Assembly: GCF_026314945.1 (NCBI RefSeq) | Contig: NZ_CP111121.1 | Location: 496,001-560,000, forward strand | Length of the DNA: 64,000 bases | Source: Chryseobacterium fluminis | GTDB taxonomy: Bacteria; Bacteroidota; Bacteroidia; Flavobacteriales; Weeksellaceae | Direction of reading: 5' to 3' | In this document: positions 1-8,823 of the stretch, one piece after another | Layout of the letters: every line of letters begins with the position of its first letter | How positions within the stretch are numbered: the stretch's first letter is position 1 | Made by a program: the position numbers and the translations under genes | The notes under the pieces: model-generated | The model's database searches: none | Told to the model about the DNA's origin: nothing | What the model saw: the letters and a program-made list of their open reading frames with translations, nothing else

Positions 1-1
1 C

Positions 2-97
2 TGTTATGAAGTTCTTGATGATATCTTAATCGAAGAAGAAGATGAATATTTTACCATTAATCCCAATTATTATAAACAACTTTTAAATCATGATTGA
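2..97 (+). CDS. C-terminal end of an upstream protein (possible TerB_C-domain protein), partial
   Basis: An open frame enters from the left edge and stops with TGA at 95-97. It encodes about 31 residues, acidic in the middle (LIEEEDEYFTINPNYY). It overlaps the next gene by 8 bp, so it is translated in the same operon. The acidic tail resembles the end of TerB_N/TerB_C proteins, which are often encoded next to a BrxD-type ATPase and an Lhr-like helicase, but 31 residues cannot prove that. The existence of the gene end is well supported; the family is inference from context. Confidence 0.5.
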   Translation, partial: CYEVLDDILIEEEDEYFTINPNYYKQLLNHD

Positions 98-1406
98 TCA
101 TATTAAACCGAAAGAAGCTACTTCCATTATAAATTCCCTCATCGGCGGTGTTGTTCCGAAAACCGGAGTCCAGCATATAACGGTAGGCCGTTCGGAAGAA
201 GTGAATGCCTTCATCAGCGCTCTGGAGGATGTTAAAAACGGACACAGCATTGTAAAATTCTGGATCGGAGATTTCGGAAGCGGAAAATCTTTTATGCTCC
301 ACCTTTTGAATACCGTAGCTCTTAAACAAAAATTCGTCGTTGCCAATGCGGATTTCACCCCGGACAACAGACTGTATGCGAATGACGGGAAGAGTGTGAT
401 CCTGTATTCGGCGATCATGGATAATATTGCGATACAAACGAAACCTGAAGGAGGTGCTCTGCCGACATTACTTGAAAAATGGATCGAGCAGGTCATTACA
501 AAAACAGCTGAAGAAAACGGGATCTCGTTATCGGAAATCAGAAATGAACAGTATCTGAACCTGATCCGGAATTCAATTATGAAGACAGTGAATGAAATTA
601 CGGAAGTCGGTGGTTTCGATTTCGGATCTGTAATTGTAAAATATTATGAAGGATACATTAAAAATGATGAACTGCTGCGCAGGAATGCCCTAAAATGGCT
701 GAAAGGAGAATATAATACCAAAACGGAAGCGAGGCAGGATCTTGGCGTGCGGGAAATCATAAATGATTCTAATTATTATGATATGCTGAAAAACTTCTGC
801 AAGTTTTTTGTGAGCATGGGCTACAGCGGCTTTATGATCAATTTGGATGAAGCGATCAATCTTTACAAAATTTCTACGCGTGCGGTCCGGGAAAAAAATT
901 ATGAAAAAATATTATCTATTTATAACGACTGCTTTCAGGGAAAAATCTCCAATCTTTTCATCAATTTTGCCGGAACAAAAGAGTTTCTGGAAAATGAAAG
1001 GAGAGGACTTTTCAGTTACCAGGCTTTAAAATCAAGACTGGAAAGCAATAAATTTGAAACCCTGGAGATCAGGGATTTTGCCCAACCCGTCATTAAACTA
1101 ACTCCGCTTGATCACAATGAAATTTTCGTTCTTCTTAAAAAATTAAAACTGATTTTCGATTTTAATTATAAGACTGAAAGTAATATTTCTGATCATGAGA
1201 TTTCATCTTTTATGGAAGAAATATTCAATAAACCGGGTGCTTCCGAGTTCCTTACGCCACGGGAGGTAATCCGGGATTTCCTGAATATCTTAAACATCAT
1301 CAGGCAGAATCCGAATGTCGACAAAAGACAGCTTTTCGGGGAAATTGAAATTTCCGACGAGAGACCCGATGAGAAGCCTTTTGAAATGAATATTGAAGAA
1401 ATATGA
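90..1406 (+). CDS. BrxD-like (DUF2791-type) P-loop ATP-binding protein
   Basis: 438-residue AAA-like ATPase. Walker A is GDFGSGKS at residues 60-67, and a hydrophobic strand ending in Asp-Glu (FMINLDEA, D253/E254) fits Walker B. The N-terminal region (SIINSLIGGVVP, then TVGRSEEVNAF) matches the layout of BREX-type ATP-binding proteins of the BrxC/BrxD family. In type 2 BREX, BrxD is encoded next to the helicase BrxHI, and here the following gene is that helicase type. The start overlaps the upstream stop by 8 bp and the stop overlaps the next start by 4 bp (ATGA), so translation is coupled. No PglZ or PglX homologue is visible, so this is not a complete BREX locus within the window. Likely role is DNA sensing or loading in defence; inferred. 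Confidence 0.8.
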   Translation: MIDHIKPKEATSIINSLIGGVVPKTGVQHITVGRSEEVNAFISALEDVKNGHSIVKFWIGDFGSGKSFMLHLLNTVALKQKFVVANADFTPDNRLYANDGKSVILYSAIMDNIAIQTKPEGGALPTLLEKWIEQVITKTAEENGISLSEIRNEQYLNLIRNSIMKTVNEITEVGGFDFGSVIVKYYEGYIKNDELLRRNALKWLKGEYNTKTEARQDLGVREIINDSNYYDMLKNFCKFFVSMGYSGFMINLDEAINLYKISTRAVREKNYEKILSIYNDCFQGKISNLFINFAGTKEFLENERRGLFSYQALKSRLESNKFETLEIRDFAQPVIKLTPLDHNEIFVLLKKLKLIFDFNYKTESNISDHEISSFMEEIFNKPGASEFLTPREVIRDFLNILNIIRQNPNVDKRQLFGEIEISDERPDEKPFEMNIEEI

Positions 1407-3538
1407 CCTCATTTGACATGCTTTCTGCGCCTATCAGGAAATATATTTATGACAAAGGATGGGGCCGTCTGAGACCTATCCAGGAGGCAGCCATTCAGAG
1501 AATTATACCCACGGACAACAATTACGTTTTAATATCAAGAACAGCTTCAGGTAAAACGGAGGCTGCTTTTCTGCCTATTTTATCGAAAGTTAATTTTAGG
1601 GAACAAGGCGTAAAAGTATTGTATATTTCCCCATTGATCGCATTGATCAATGATCAGTTTCTTCGGGTGGAGAAGCTTTGTGAATATCTGGATGTTCCGG
1701 TAACCAAATGGCATGGAGAAGCCGCTAAAGGAGCCAAAGAAAAACTTCTTAAACATCCGGAAGGCATTGTACTCATCACACCCGAATCCCTGGAGGCAAT
1801 GTTTGTGAATAAACCGTACCAGATTAAGCATCTGTTTGCCAACCTGGAATATGTGGTGATTGATGAGATCCATTCTTTTCTGGGCTCGGCCCGGGGAACT
1901 CATTTACAGTCTTTACTAAGCCGTCTGCAGAATATTAACAGTAGAAAATTCTGTATTGTAGGACTTTCTGCAACGGTAAGTGATGTTAACAGATATATCG
2001 AACTGAAAGAATTTCTTGGAGATCCGGAAAATACAAAAATTATCCGCGATAAAACGCCTAAACCCATCAATGCTGTTTTCAGATATTTTGCAAGTAAATC
2101 CCCCGATCTTTCTTCTGATCTTCTGAACGATGTATATGTAAGCACGAAGAACAGCAAAACTCTTATTTTCCCGAATGCGAGGGGGAGAGTGGAAGAAGTT
2201 GCCGTAGGGCTTAAAAAAATTTCAGATAGGCTGGGTGGACATCAGAATTATTTTTCCCATCATTCCTCCGTAGATAAGGAAGTCCGCGAATATGTGGAGT
2301 TTTTTGCCAAGAACAGTTCTGTTCAGAACTTCTGTATTTCCTGTACCTCAACATTGGAATTGGGTATTGATATCGGAAATGTAGACGAAGTGGTACAGAT
2401 CGACGCGACCCACAGTATTGCCTCTCTGATCCAGCGAGTCGGACGCAGCGGAAGGCGTGAAGACAGAGCAAGCAATCTCTTTCTTTATGCGACAGATCCC
2501 TGGAGTCTGCTGCAGTCAGTCGCCTGCTGGCTATTATATCAGGAACAGTATATAGAGCCAATTTCGGTCAATAAAAAGCCGTATGATGTCCTTTTGCATC
2601 AGATATTATCTATAGTAAAGGCACATTCAGGCATGATGTTTTCCGAACTTTTAGAAGAAATCTGTGCGAATTCCACTTTTTCACGAATTGAAAAAAATGA
2701 TATAGAAGCCATTATCAGACATCTGGCTGAAACAGATTTGCTTGAGAAAATAGGAAATGAATATATCATTGGCATTGAGGGTGAAAAACTGGTGAACAAT
2801 AAAGATTTCTACAGTCTCTTTCAGACCCCGGTACTTTTTAAAGTGTCCTGTCAGGGAGTGAAGATCGGGGAATTACCTTTGTCGCCTCAGGTACGGATAG
2901 ATGAAAATGTTTATCTGTCTGCAAAGATCTGGAAGATAAAGGATATTGATTATGAAACCAAGAAAATAGAAGTTATCCCCGCAAAGGACGGTAAAAAACC
3001 GATCTTTTCCGGTGATCCGGCAGATACAGTCCATAAGATCAGGGAAAAAATGCTGGAAATCATACTTGCGGAAGATCAATACGATTTTCTGGATGTTGCA
3101 GGTCAAGAAACGATCCGGGAATTAAGAAAATACTTTTCCGTTTTTGAGGTAAAAAATCCGGAGACAGAACGGATTGTGCATCATGGTCAGACGAACAGTA
3201 CTTTTTACACTTTTACCAGTTCGAAGATAAACAGAACGTTGAGTTTTATGATGGACAGTGTTGGAGTTGAGCATCAGATTCACGACAACAGCAGCAGTAT
3301 GATTATAAAAAGTACAGATGGTGATTTTGCAGGCGTTTTGGAGGGTATTCATCTGGATGAGATCACTACCGATCAGATGCTGGAGCAACTGATTCAGGAA
3401 AAACCTGCAATGTTAGATTTTTCAAAATGGGCGAAATATCTTCCTTTACGTTATCAGGCAAAGCTGCTGAAGGAAAGTTATTTTGATTTTGAAGGCTGCC
3501 ATGCTTTTCTGAAAAACCTCAATTTCGTAGAAAATTAA
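1403..3538 (+). CDS. Lhr/BrxHI-like superfamily 2 DEAD/DEAH helicase
   Basis: 711-residue SF2 helicase with motif I TASGKT (47-52), motif II DEIH (154-157), motif III SAT (189-191) and motif VI QRVGRSGR (344-351). After the two RecA-like lobes comes a winged-helix and C-terminal region of about 300 residues, the layout of Lhr-like helicases and of BrxHI from BREX loci. It is shorter than full-length Lhr. The ATGA overlap with the ATPase gene and the terminator just after its stop make it the last gene of the operon. The likely role is ATP-driven 3'-5' DNA translocation with the BrxD-like partner. Helicase identity is certain; a defence role is inferred from the pairing. Confidence 0.85.
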   Translation: MTSFDMLSAPIRKYIYDKGWGRLRPIQEAAIQRIIPTDNNYVLISRTASGKTEAAFLPILSKVNFREQGVKVLYISPLIALINDQFLRVEKLCEYLDVPVTKWHGEAAKGAKEKLLKHPEGIVLITPESLEAMFVNKPYQIKHLFANLEYVVIDEIHSFLGSARGTHLQSLLSRLQNINSRKFCIVGLSATVSDVNRYIELKEFLGDPENTKIIRDKTPKPINAVFRYFASKSPDLSSDLLNDVYVSTKNSKTLIFPNARGRVEEVAVGLKKISDRLGGHQNYFSHHSSVDKEVREYVEFFAKNSSVQNFCISCTSTLELGIDIGNVDEVVQIDATHSIASLIQRVGRSGRREDRASNLFLYATDPWSLLQSVACWLLYQEQYIEPISVNKKPYDVLLHQILSIVKAHSGMMFSELLEEICANSTFSRIEKNDIEAIIRHLAETDLLEKIGNEYIIGIEGEKLVNNKDFYSLFQTPVLFKVSCQGVKIGELPLSPQVRIDENVYLSAKIWKIKDIDYETKKIEVIPAKDGKKPIFSGDPADTVHKIREKMLEIILAEDQYDFLDVAGQETIRELRKYFSVFEVKNPETERIVHHGQTNSTFYTFTSSKINRTLSFMMDSVGVEHQIHDNSSSMIIKSTDGDFAGVLEGIHLDEITTDQMLEQLIQEKPAMLDFSKWAKYLPLRYQAKLLKESYFDFEGCHAFLKNLNFVEN

Positions 3539-3541
3539 TAC

Positions 3542-3580
3542 AATAGCTTTAACTGAAAATTGTTAAAGCTATTTGTTTCT
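3542..3580. terminator. Intrinsic terminator between convergent genes
   Basis: A perfect 12-bp stem (AATAGCTTTAAC at 3542-3553, GTTAAAGCTATT at 3562-3573) with an 8-base loop, followed by a T-rich stretch. It begins 4 bp after the helicase stop and lies between two convergent genes. Confidence 0.75.
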
Positions 3581-3617
3581 ATAGCTACCGGTATCATACA
3601 TTTTGTTAAAAACCCTA

Positions 3618-4406
3618 TCAGTAGGTATTGTTTAACCCTCCATCCAGAGGAATACCGGCTCCGGTGAGATAAGAAGCATAATCAGAAGCTAAGAACGCGA
3701 CCAGATGACCGTATTCTTCAGGTTTTCCCAATCTTTTCATAGGAATTTTATCTTCACGTGCTTTTTTTATTTCTTCTACGGATTGATTATTCTGCTCAGC
3801 TTCGTGATCGATCAGTTTTTTAATTCGTTCCGTATCAAAATATCCGGTCAGAACAGTATTGACCGTAATATTATATTGCGCGACTTCGTTGGCCAGTGTT
3901 TTTGCCCAGGCTGCCACTGCCGAACGGATAGAGTTGGATAGCACCAGGTTATCAATCGGCGATTTTACCGACAGCGAAGAAACATTGATAATGCGCCCGT
4001 GATTTTGTCTGATCATATGAGGCAAAGCTAAATTGGTAGTTTCACACACAGTTTTAAAGACCAGGTCAAAAGCTTTCTGATAATCATCAACATTTTTTTT
4101 CAGCGCTACCCCAAGCTCCGGGCCATTGGTATTATTAACCAGAATATCTACCTGATTATTTCTAAAATATTCCGAGATGACCTTTTTATAACTTTCAAAA
4201 TCTGAAAAATCCGTCACCAGATACTGATGTTTTTGTTCCTCAGTGATAATGGGTAAGGAAGCGACAAAATTTTTCAATTTCACTTCATTTCTGGCCATAA
4301 CGGTAACATTGGCCCCGCACTTCGCCAGTTCTGTTGCAATTCCGGCCCCGATTCCCTGTGTCGCAGCGCCTACCAATGCATTTTTCGATATCAATTGAAT
4401 ATTCAT
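3618..4406 (-). CDS. SDR family oxidoreductase lacking the YxxxK motif
   Basis: 262-residue short-chain dehydrogenase/reductase fold. The cofactor loop GAATQGIG is at residues 13-20, the NNTNG structural motif at 91-95, and the C-terminal part (RLGKPEEYGHLVAFLASDYASYLTGAGIPLDGG) is typical of FabG-like SDRs. The active site differs. Ser143/Ser144 is present, but the positions of catalytic Tyr and Lys hold Ser157 and Arg161 (SNSIR). The protein may be a divergent reductase or have lost redox chemistry. It is a single gene, convergent with the helicase operon. Fold is sure; substrate unknown. Confidence 0.85.
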   Translation of the reverse strand: MNIQLISKNALVGAATQGIGAGIATELAKCGANVTVMARNEVKLKNFVASLPIITEEQKHQYLVTDFSDFESYKKVISEYFRNNQVDILVNNTNGPELGVALKKNVDDYQKAFDLVFKTVCETTNLALPHMIRQNHGRIINVSSLSVKSPIDNLVLSNSIRSAVAAWAKTLANEVAQYNITVNTVLTGYFDTERIKKLIDHEAEQNNQSVEEIKKAREDKIPMKRLGKPEEYGHLVAFLASDYASYLTGAGIPLDGGLNNTY

Positions 4407-4588
4407 GAATGTAGATTAATGATTTAAATATACTTTCTAATTTAATCAAAATAAATGACAACGGGTGAACTTACGGTTGTAATGACAGAGGTTTTACTCA
4501 AAGCGTTATCCTAAAGACGATACAGATAGATATAGACAGGCTTTCTGCTTCGCAATAATTCTGATCTATATAATTTATTAATCGAAGC

Positions 4589-5178
4589 TGTTTAAACTTT
4601 TCTATTATCACAAAGGAGATCCGAAAGATTTCTAAACACTTAAGTTAATTTAGGTATATACTTTACGCAAAAGAAGTACACGTAAGTTTTTTTGAAAATC
4701 TTTGATTTTCATCTAATGTGAACTTTATTTCTGCGGTCTTTTTTAAAACTTTCTAAAGTGTACTTAAGTGTGAGACAGTAAGTACCACACACCGCTACCG
4801 CGCGAATCCTTTCACCGCTGCCGCACAATCCCTGCTACCGCACGAATCCCTTCGTGTGGTTGTCTGAAGTACACGTAAGTTTTTTGAAAATCTTTGATTT
4901 TCTTCTGAAGCACACTAATTCTGCGGTATTTTCTTCCCTAAAGAGTCCTTTAACGAAAGTTTCTCCCACTGGCAAACGGTTTTCAGCCGTTTATAATGAT
5001 CTGAATTATTTTTACCAAGTCAAACTTCGTAGAAAATCCTTTTTTTCCTCTGCTTAGATGGTAAAATCCATTTCTCTATTTTATCTTTGCTAATGAGTTC
5101 CAGATAGTTATTCGTTTACATTGCAATCCAAAATTGCTAATTTTCTCGGAACTCTTTTTTTCTGAATAAGTTTAAACA
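4589..5178 (-). mobile_element. Internally deleted IS5-family-like element, copy 1
   Basis: Both ends carry inverted copies of TGTTTAAACTT-like sequence (from 4589 and ending at 5178). The right half (about 4900-5178), read on the minus strand, matches the transposase-start region of copy 2 at 19106-19562 but is broken by frameshifts and stops. The middle of an intact insertion sequence is missing. Degenerate CCGCTACCGC(G/A)CGAATCC units lie at about 4793-4855, and a GAAAATC...GATTTTC hairpin occurs twice. It is a MITE-like remnant that cannot move alone. It fills most of the 890-bp spacer before the MFS gene; the rest (4407-4588) shows nothing recognisable. Confidence 0.65.
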
Positions 5179-5261
5179 ACCTCGTCATTAAACCAATGTC
5201 ATAAGCATATTAAAATTTAAAATCAATCAGAACTTTTCAATTAAATTTTTACAATTTGTAC

Positions 5262-5269
5262 TAATTTTG
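5262..5269 (+). promoter_or_regulatory. Candidate -7 box for the MFS gene
   Basis: TAATTTTG matches the flavobacterial TAnnTTTG -7 element and lies 28 bp before the MFS start codon. No clear TTTG -33 element is seen. Confidence 0.4.
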
Positions 5270-5297
5270 CGTTTATTTTAACTCACAAAATTTATTC

Positions 5298-6494
5298 ATG
5301 CAGGAATCTCCCTCCCGTATTTCGCGCACTGTAATCTGGCTTATGGCTGTTATTTCCGGACTTGTAGTGGCCAATAACTATTACAATCAGCCTTTATTGG
5401 GGCTTATTTCCAAAGATTTAAATGTTTCTGAAAGTGCAGCCGGCAGAATTTCTGTACTTACGCAGATCGGTTATGCAACCGGATTGTTGCTGATTGTTCC
5501 CTTGGGAGATAAATTTTTCCGTAAGAAATTAATCCTGACTGATCTGTTTTTAGTATTTGGGTCATTGCTGTGGATGACATTTGCGACTCAGTTATGGATG
5601 CTGTATGCCGCAAGTCTGCTGATCGGAGTAACGTCTGTAATTCCTCAGCTATTTATCCCGATCGCCGCTGAGCTGTCTTCTGATAAAGAAAAATCTTCCA
5701 ATATCGGGACCGTGATGTCGGGACTGTTACTGGGAATTCTTTTATCAAGATTTATCGGCGGAATTGTAGGAGATGTCTGGGGATGGAGAGCAATGTTCGG
5801 AATTGCCTCAGGGATCATGATTCTGGTATGGTTTGCCGTGTACAGAATGTTACCAGAAATGCAGCCTAATTTTAAAGGGACGTATAAAGAATTAATGCGC
5901 TCTGTAGGGCACCTGGCCAGGACACAGCCTATTTTACAGCTCGCTTCATTCCGGGGAGCGATGGCATTCGGATCAATGTGTGCTTTGTTTACCACGTTGG
6001 TATTTCATATGGAAAAACCACCGTTCAATGCCGGAGCATCGGTGGTTGGAAGTTTTGGACTGGCCGGAGCGGTGGGCGCACTGGCTGCTGCAAAGGTTGG
6101 GAAACTGCAGAAATTTCTGAATATAAACCGGATTATATCGTACTCCCTGCTGGTTGTTCTGGGAAGCTGGGCTTTCACTTATTTTGCAGGAGAAACTTAT
6201 TGGGGATTAATTGTGGGCGTTATCCTTGTGGATTTAGGCGTACAGTCGAGCCACATTATGAATCAGACCAATTATTTCTTAATTAAATCCAATGCCGTAA
6301 ACCGGTTGAATACGGTATATATGGTCTGTTACTTTATCGGTGGATCATTAGGAACGCTGCTGGCTTCGATCGGATGGCAGTATGCACAATGGGACGGGGT
6401 CTGTTTCGTCGGAGCATTATTTGGGGTACTGGCTCTGATTGCTCATCTCCTTTTCAGTAGTAGAGTTAATAAGGAAAAAGCAAGCCGGATTTGA
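5298..6494 (+). CDS. MFS transporter
   Basis: 398-residue integral membrane protein with about 12 hydrophobic helices. The loop after helix 2 reads VPLGDKFFRKK (D71 and following), the motif A position of the major facilitator superfamily. The N-terminus (NNYYNQPLLGLISKDLNVSESAAGRI) is typical of YnfM-like drug or metabolite exporters. It acts in the inner membrane as a proton-coupled exporter; the substrate cannot be told. A -7-like box lies 28 bp upstream, so it is probably transcribed alone from just inside the deleted IS element. Confidence 0.85.
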   Translation: MQESPSRISRTVIWLMAVISGLVVANNYYNQPLLGLISKDLNVSESAAGRISVLTQIGYATGLLLIVPLGDKFFRKKLILTDLFLVFGSLLWMTFATQLWMLYAASLLIGVTSVIPQLFIPIAAELSSDKEKSSNIGTVMSGLLLGILLSRFIGGIVGDVWGWRAMFGIASGIMILVWFAVYRMLPEMQPNFKGTYKELMRSVGHLARTQPILQLASFRGAMAFGSMCALFTTLVFHMEKPPFNAGASVVGSFGLAGAVGALAAAKVGKLQKFLNINRIISYSLLVVLGSWAFTYFAGETYWGLIVGVILVDLGVQSSHIMNQTNYFLIKSNAVNRLNTVYMVCYFIGGSLGTLLASIGWQYAQWDGVCFVGALFGVLALIAHLLFSSRVNKEKASRI

Positions 6495-6564
6495 GGCCTG
6501 ATCATAATTAAACTGCTTTTACCTTCAAATAAGCATGTCGTATCGGTTCGGAAAAACAATACTA

Positions 6565-6596
6565 TTTGGCTGCTGTCAGGAGATGTACTAACTTTG
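6565..6596 (+). promoter_or_regulatory. Flavobacterial promoter for the DsbA-like gene
   Basis: TTTG (6565-6568), 20-base spacer, TAACTTTG (6589-6596): a good match to the Bacteroidota -33/-7 consensus. It lies about 66 bp before the DsbA-family start and probably drives that gene and the nucleosidase behind it. Confidence 0.55.
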
Positions 6597-6662
6597 ATAA
6601 TGCTTAAAATAATAGCGAATCTTAAATAAAACATTCATTAACAGGTTTATAATAAGAATAGA

Positions 6663-7361
6663 ATGAAAGTAGAAATATGGTCGGATGTAATGTGTCCGTT
6701 CTGTTATATAGGAAAAAATAATTTTGAGAAGGCTCTGGAGAAATTGCCTTTTAAAGATCAGATCACGGTAGAGTGGAAGAGTTTTCAGCTGGATCCTTCA
6801 CTGGATCCTACAAAGACTCAGAATACCCTTGAGTATTTTAAAGAAAAAAAAGGGTTTCCAGATGCGCAAGCCCAACAGATGATCGGGCAGGTTGCACAAA
6901 TGGGAAAAGGAGCCGGAATTGATTTTAACTTTGAAAAAGCCCTTATCACAAACACTTTTGCAGCACATAAGCTTTTGCACTTAGCCAAAAAATACGACAA
7001 ATCCAACGAAATGGAAGAAGCACTCTTTGTCGCTCATTTCATTAACGGGAAAAATATTGGTGATCTTTCAACCCTGGTTTCTCTGGCAGAATCTTTAGGT
7101 ATTGACAAGGAAGAAGCAGAGAGAGTGCTGACTTCGGATGAATTTAATGATGATATCAATCAGGATATCAGTGAGGCAGGAGCACATGGTGTAACAGGCG
7201 TTCCTTTCTTTATACTGAACGGAAAATATGCCGTGTCGGGAGCTCAGCCTGTTGAACTCTTTGAAAATGCACTTCAGCAAACGTATAACGAAACAGTTTC
7301 TCCGCTGAAAGACCTTTCAGGCGGTGACCAATCCTGTAACGCAGACGGATGCAGCATATAA
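6663..7361 (+). CDS. DsbA family (FrnE-like) oxidoreductase
   Basis: 232-residue thioredoxin-fold protein. The redox motif CPFC is at residues 11-14 right after the first strand (MKVEIWSDVM), and a cis-Pro loop GVTGVPFFI lies near residue 175, both diagnostic of the FrnE/2-hydroxychromene isomerase branch of DsbA. There is no signal peptide, so it is cytoplasmic, unlike classical DsbA. The C-terminus adds two cysteines (SCNADGCSI). It is followed after 12 bp by a nucleosidase gene, so the two are likely co-transcribed. Likely role is thiol-disulfide exchange under oxidative stress. Confidence 0.88.
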   Translation: MKVEIWSDVMCPFCYIGKNNFEKALEKLPFKDQITVEWKSFQLDPSLDPTKTQNTLEYFKEKKGFPDAQAQQMIGQVAQMGKGAGIDFNFEKALITNTFAAHKLLHLAKKYDKSNEMEEALFVAHFINGKNIGDLSTLVSLAESLGIDKEEAERVLTSDEFNDDINQDISEAGAHGVTGVPFFILNGKYAVSGAQPVELFENALQQTYNETVSPLKDLSGGDQSCNADGCSI

Positions 7362-7373
7362 TATTTCAGACTT

Positions 7374-7955
7374 ATGATAAAAATAAACGAAGAACTTAAT
7401 TTTTCCGTTGATGATACGCTTTTTGTGTTCGCGCTGGATTCCGAAGCAGGCAAGGTTTTTAATGATAAGAATAAGCTGATTACAGGCATCGGTAAGGTGA
7501 ATGCAGCGATGGAACTTACCAAAGAAATCTATTCCAGAAGACCAAAACTGATTGTCAATCTCGGATCCGCAGGAAGTAAGGGCTTCAGCAAAGGTGACGT
7601 GGTATGCTGTACAAAATTTATCCAGAGAGATATGGATGTCCGCGGGTTGGGCTTCAAACTGTATGAAACTCCTCTTTCAGGGGTTCCCGTAGTTCTGGAA
7701 TATGGACTGAAAATGGAAAATCTCAAAGAAGGGATCTGCGGCAGCGGTGACAGTTTTGAGATGAACCACTCTGAAACGGTTTACAATATTGTAGATATGG
7801 AAGCTTATCCTTTAGCACTCATTGCCATGAAAGAAAATATTCCTTTTCTGTGTCTAAAATATATCTCGGATGATGCAGGAAGTGATGCAGCAGAAGACTG
7901 GGCAATACAGGTTCACCTGGCTTCCGAAGCTTTTAAAAAAATATTATTCTCATAA
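7374..7955 (+). CDS. Nucleosidase of the phosphorylase/MTAN superfamily
   Basis: 193-residue protein of the purine nucleoside phosphorylase/MTA-SAH nucleosidase fold. Features are VNLGSAGSKG (61-70), the substrate loop CGSGDSF (122-128), DMEAYP (141-146, the ribose-contacting Met-Glu) and SDD at 165-167 in the place of the catalytic Ser-Asp. Glu24 may be the attacking acid. It is slightly shorter than E. coli MTAN (232 residues), as in many Bacteroidota nucleosidases. It probably hydrolyses a nucleoside such as MTA or SAH in the cytoplasm. It sits 12 bp behind the DsbA-like gene and is closed by a terminator. Confidence 0.82.
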   Translation: MIKINEELNFSVDDTLFVFALDSEAGKVFNDKNKLITGIGKVNAAMELTKEIYSRRPKLIVNLGSAGSKGFSKGDVVCCTKFIQRDMDVRGLGFKLYETPLSGVPVVLEYGLKMENLKEGICGSGDSFEMNHSETVYNIVDMEAYPLALIAMKENIPFLCLKYISDDAGSDAAEDWAIQVHLASEAFKKILFS

Positions 7956-7964
7956 ATATTAATA

Positions 7965-7995
7965 AAAATCCTGAAGAAATTTCAGGATTTTGTTT
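7965..7995 (+). terminator. Intrinsic terminator after the nucleosidase gene
   Basis: AAAATCCTGAA pairs with TTTCAGGATTTT around a short loop, followed by TGTTTTCT. It starts 10 bp after the nucleosidase stop. Confidence 0.75.
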
Positions 7996-8028
7996 TCTGT
8001 CTGTATTTTTACATTTCAATTATCGTCT

Positions 8029-8823
8029 ATGAAAGTCAGTTTCTGTAAACCTGTTGATCCTGTTCTTCAAAAATACCTGGAAGGTTACTATTTTATGGCT
8101 AAAGATGAGTCTCACAAGACTCTCAGATATCTTACCTTTCCGGATAACTATTTTATCGTATCAGCCTGCAGGAATGCATCTGTCATTCAAAAGAGAGCAG
8201 GGCTGGAAATTCATGAGTCCGCCTCGGATAATCTGATGATTGATTTTGTCTCTCAATGTTCTGTACCCACAGAAATTTTTTATCGGAATATGATTGATGA
8301 AGTGACGGTTTACTTTAAACCTTTAGGGATGTATCAGTTTTTTGAAGCAGATTCTACAGCGGGTCTCAGGGATAAAATTCAGAATTCCGATTTCAGAGAC
8401 CGTATGGTCCAAATTCTAAACGAACAGGACAGAAATAAGCAGATACAGCTGCTGGAAGAATACTGGCTCTCAAAATTCAGGCCCAGAAGTATGATGTTAG
8501 CCTTTGCCATAGCAGCTGATTTAGATTCAGCACTCAACATTGGAGAAATTGCTGCTAAAAATAAGATTACCCGGCAATATGTTAATAAAATTTCCAGGAA
8601 GTATTTGGGCAAACCCGCTTCCGAATACCGGAAGATTCAGAGATTCCGAAAGTCTCTCATCCCAAGTAAAAACGTCAGGAATCTCACCGAACTTTCTTAT
8701 GATAATCTTTTTTATGATCAGTCTCACTTTATTAAAGATTTTAAAGAACTCACCAGAATAAGTCCCCGGAAATTCTTTGAAAATGTAAATACGGAGCAGA
8801 ATAACATCTGGCTTTTTATTTAA
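8029..8823 (+). CDS. AraC-family transcriptional regulator
   Basis: 264 residues from ATG 8029; an earlier in-frame start at 7990 lies inside the preceding terminator and is rejected. The N-terminal half resembles the DUF6597-type sensor domain (LEGYYFMAKDES...LRYLTFPDNYFIV), and the C-terminal half carries AraC helix-turn-helix sequence (IGEIAAKNKITRQYVNKISRKYLGKPASEYRKIQRFR, then YDQSHFIKDFKELTRISPRKF). It probably binds DNA as an activator. It stands alone, so the target is unknown; the neighbours on either side are the candidates. Confidence 0.82.
   Translation: MKVSFCKPVDPVLQKYLEGYYFMAKDESHKTLRYLTFPDNYFIVSACRNASVIQKRAGLEIHESASDNLMIDFVSQCSVPTEIFYRNMIDEVTVYFKPLGMYQFFEADSTAGLRDKIQNSDFRDRMVQILNEQDRNKQIQLLEEYWLSKFRPRSMMLAFAIAADLDSALNIGEIAAKNKITRQYVNKISRKYLGKPASEYRKIQRFRKSLIPSKNVRNLTELSYDNLFYDQSHFIKDFKELTRISPRKFFENVNTEQNNIWLFI

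Noticed and set aside
57..1029. Overlapping ORFs within the BrxD-like gene on both strands
   Set aside because: They lie inside a gene with clear motifs and have no recognisable domains of their own.
7990..8028. Earlier start for the AraC-family gene
   Set aside because: It falls within the terminator stem of the preceding gene and adds non-conserved residues.
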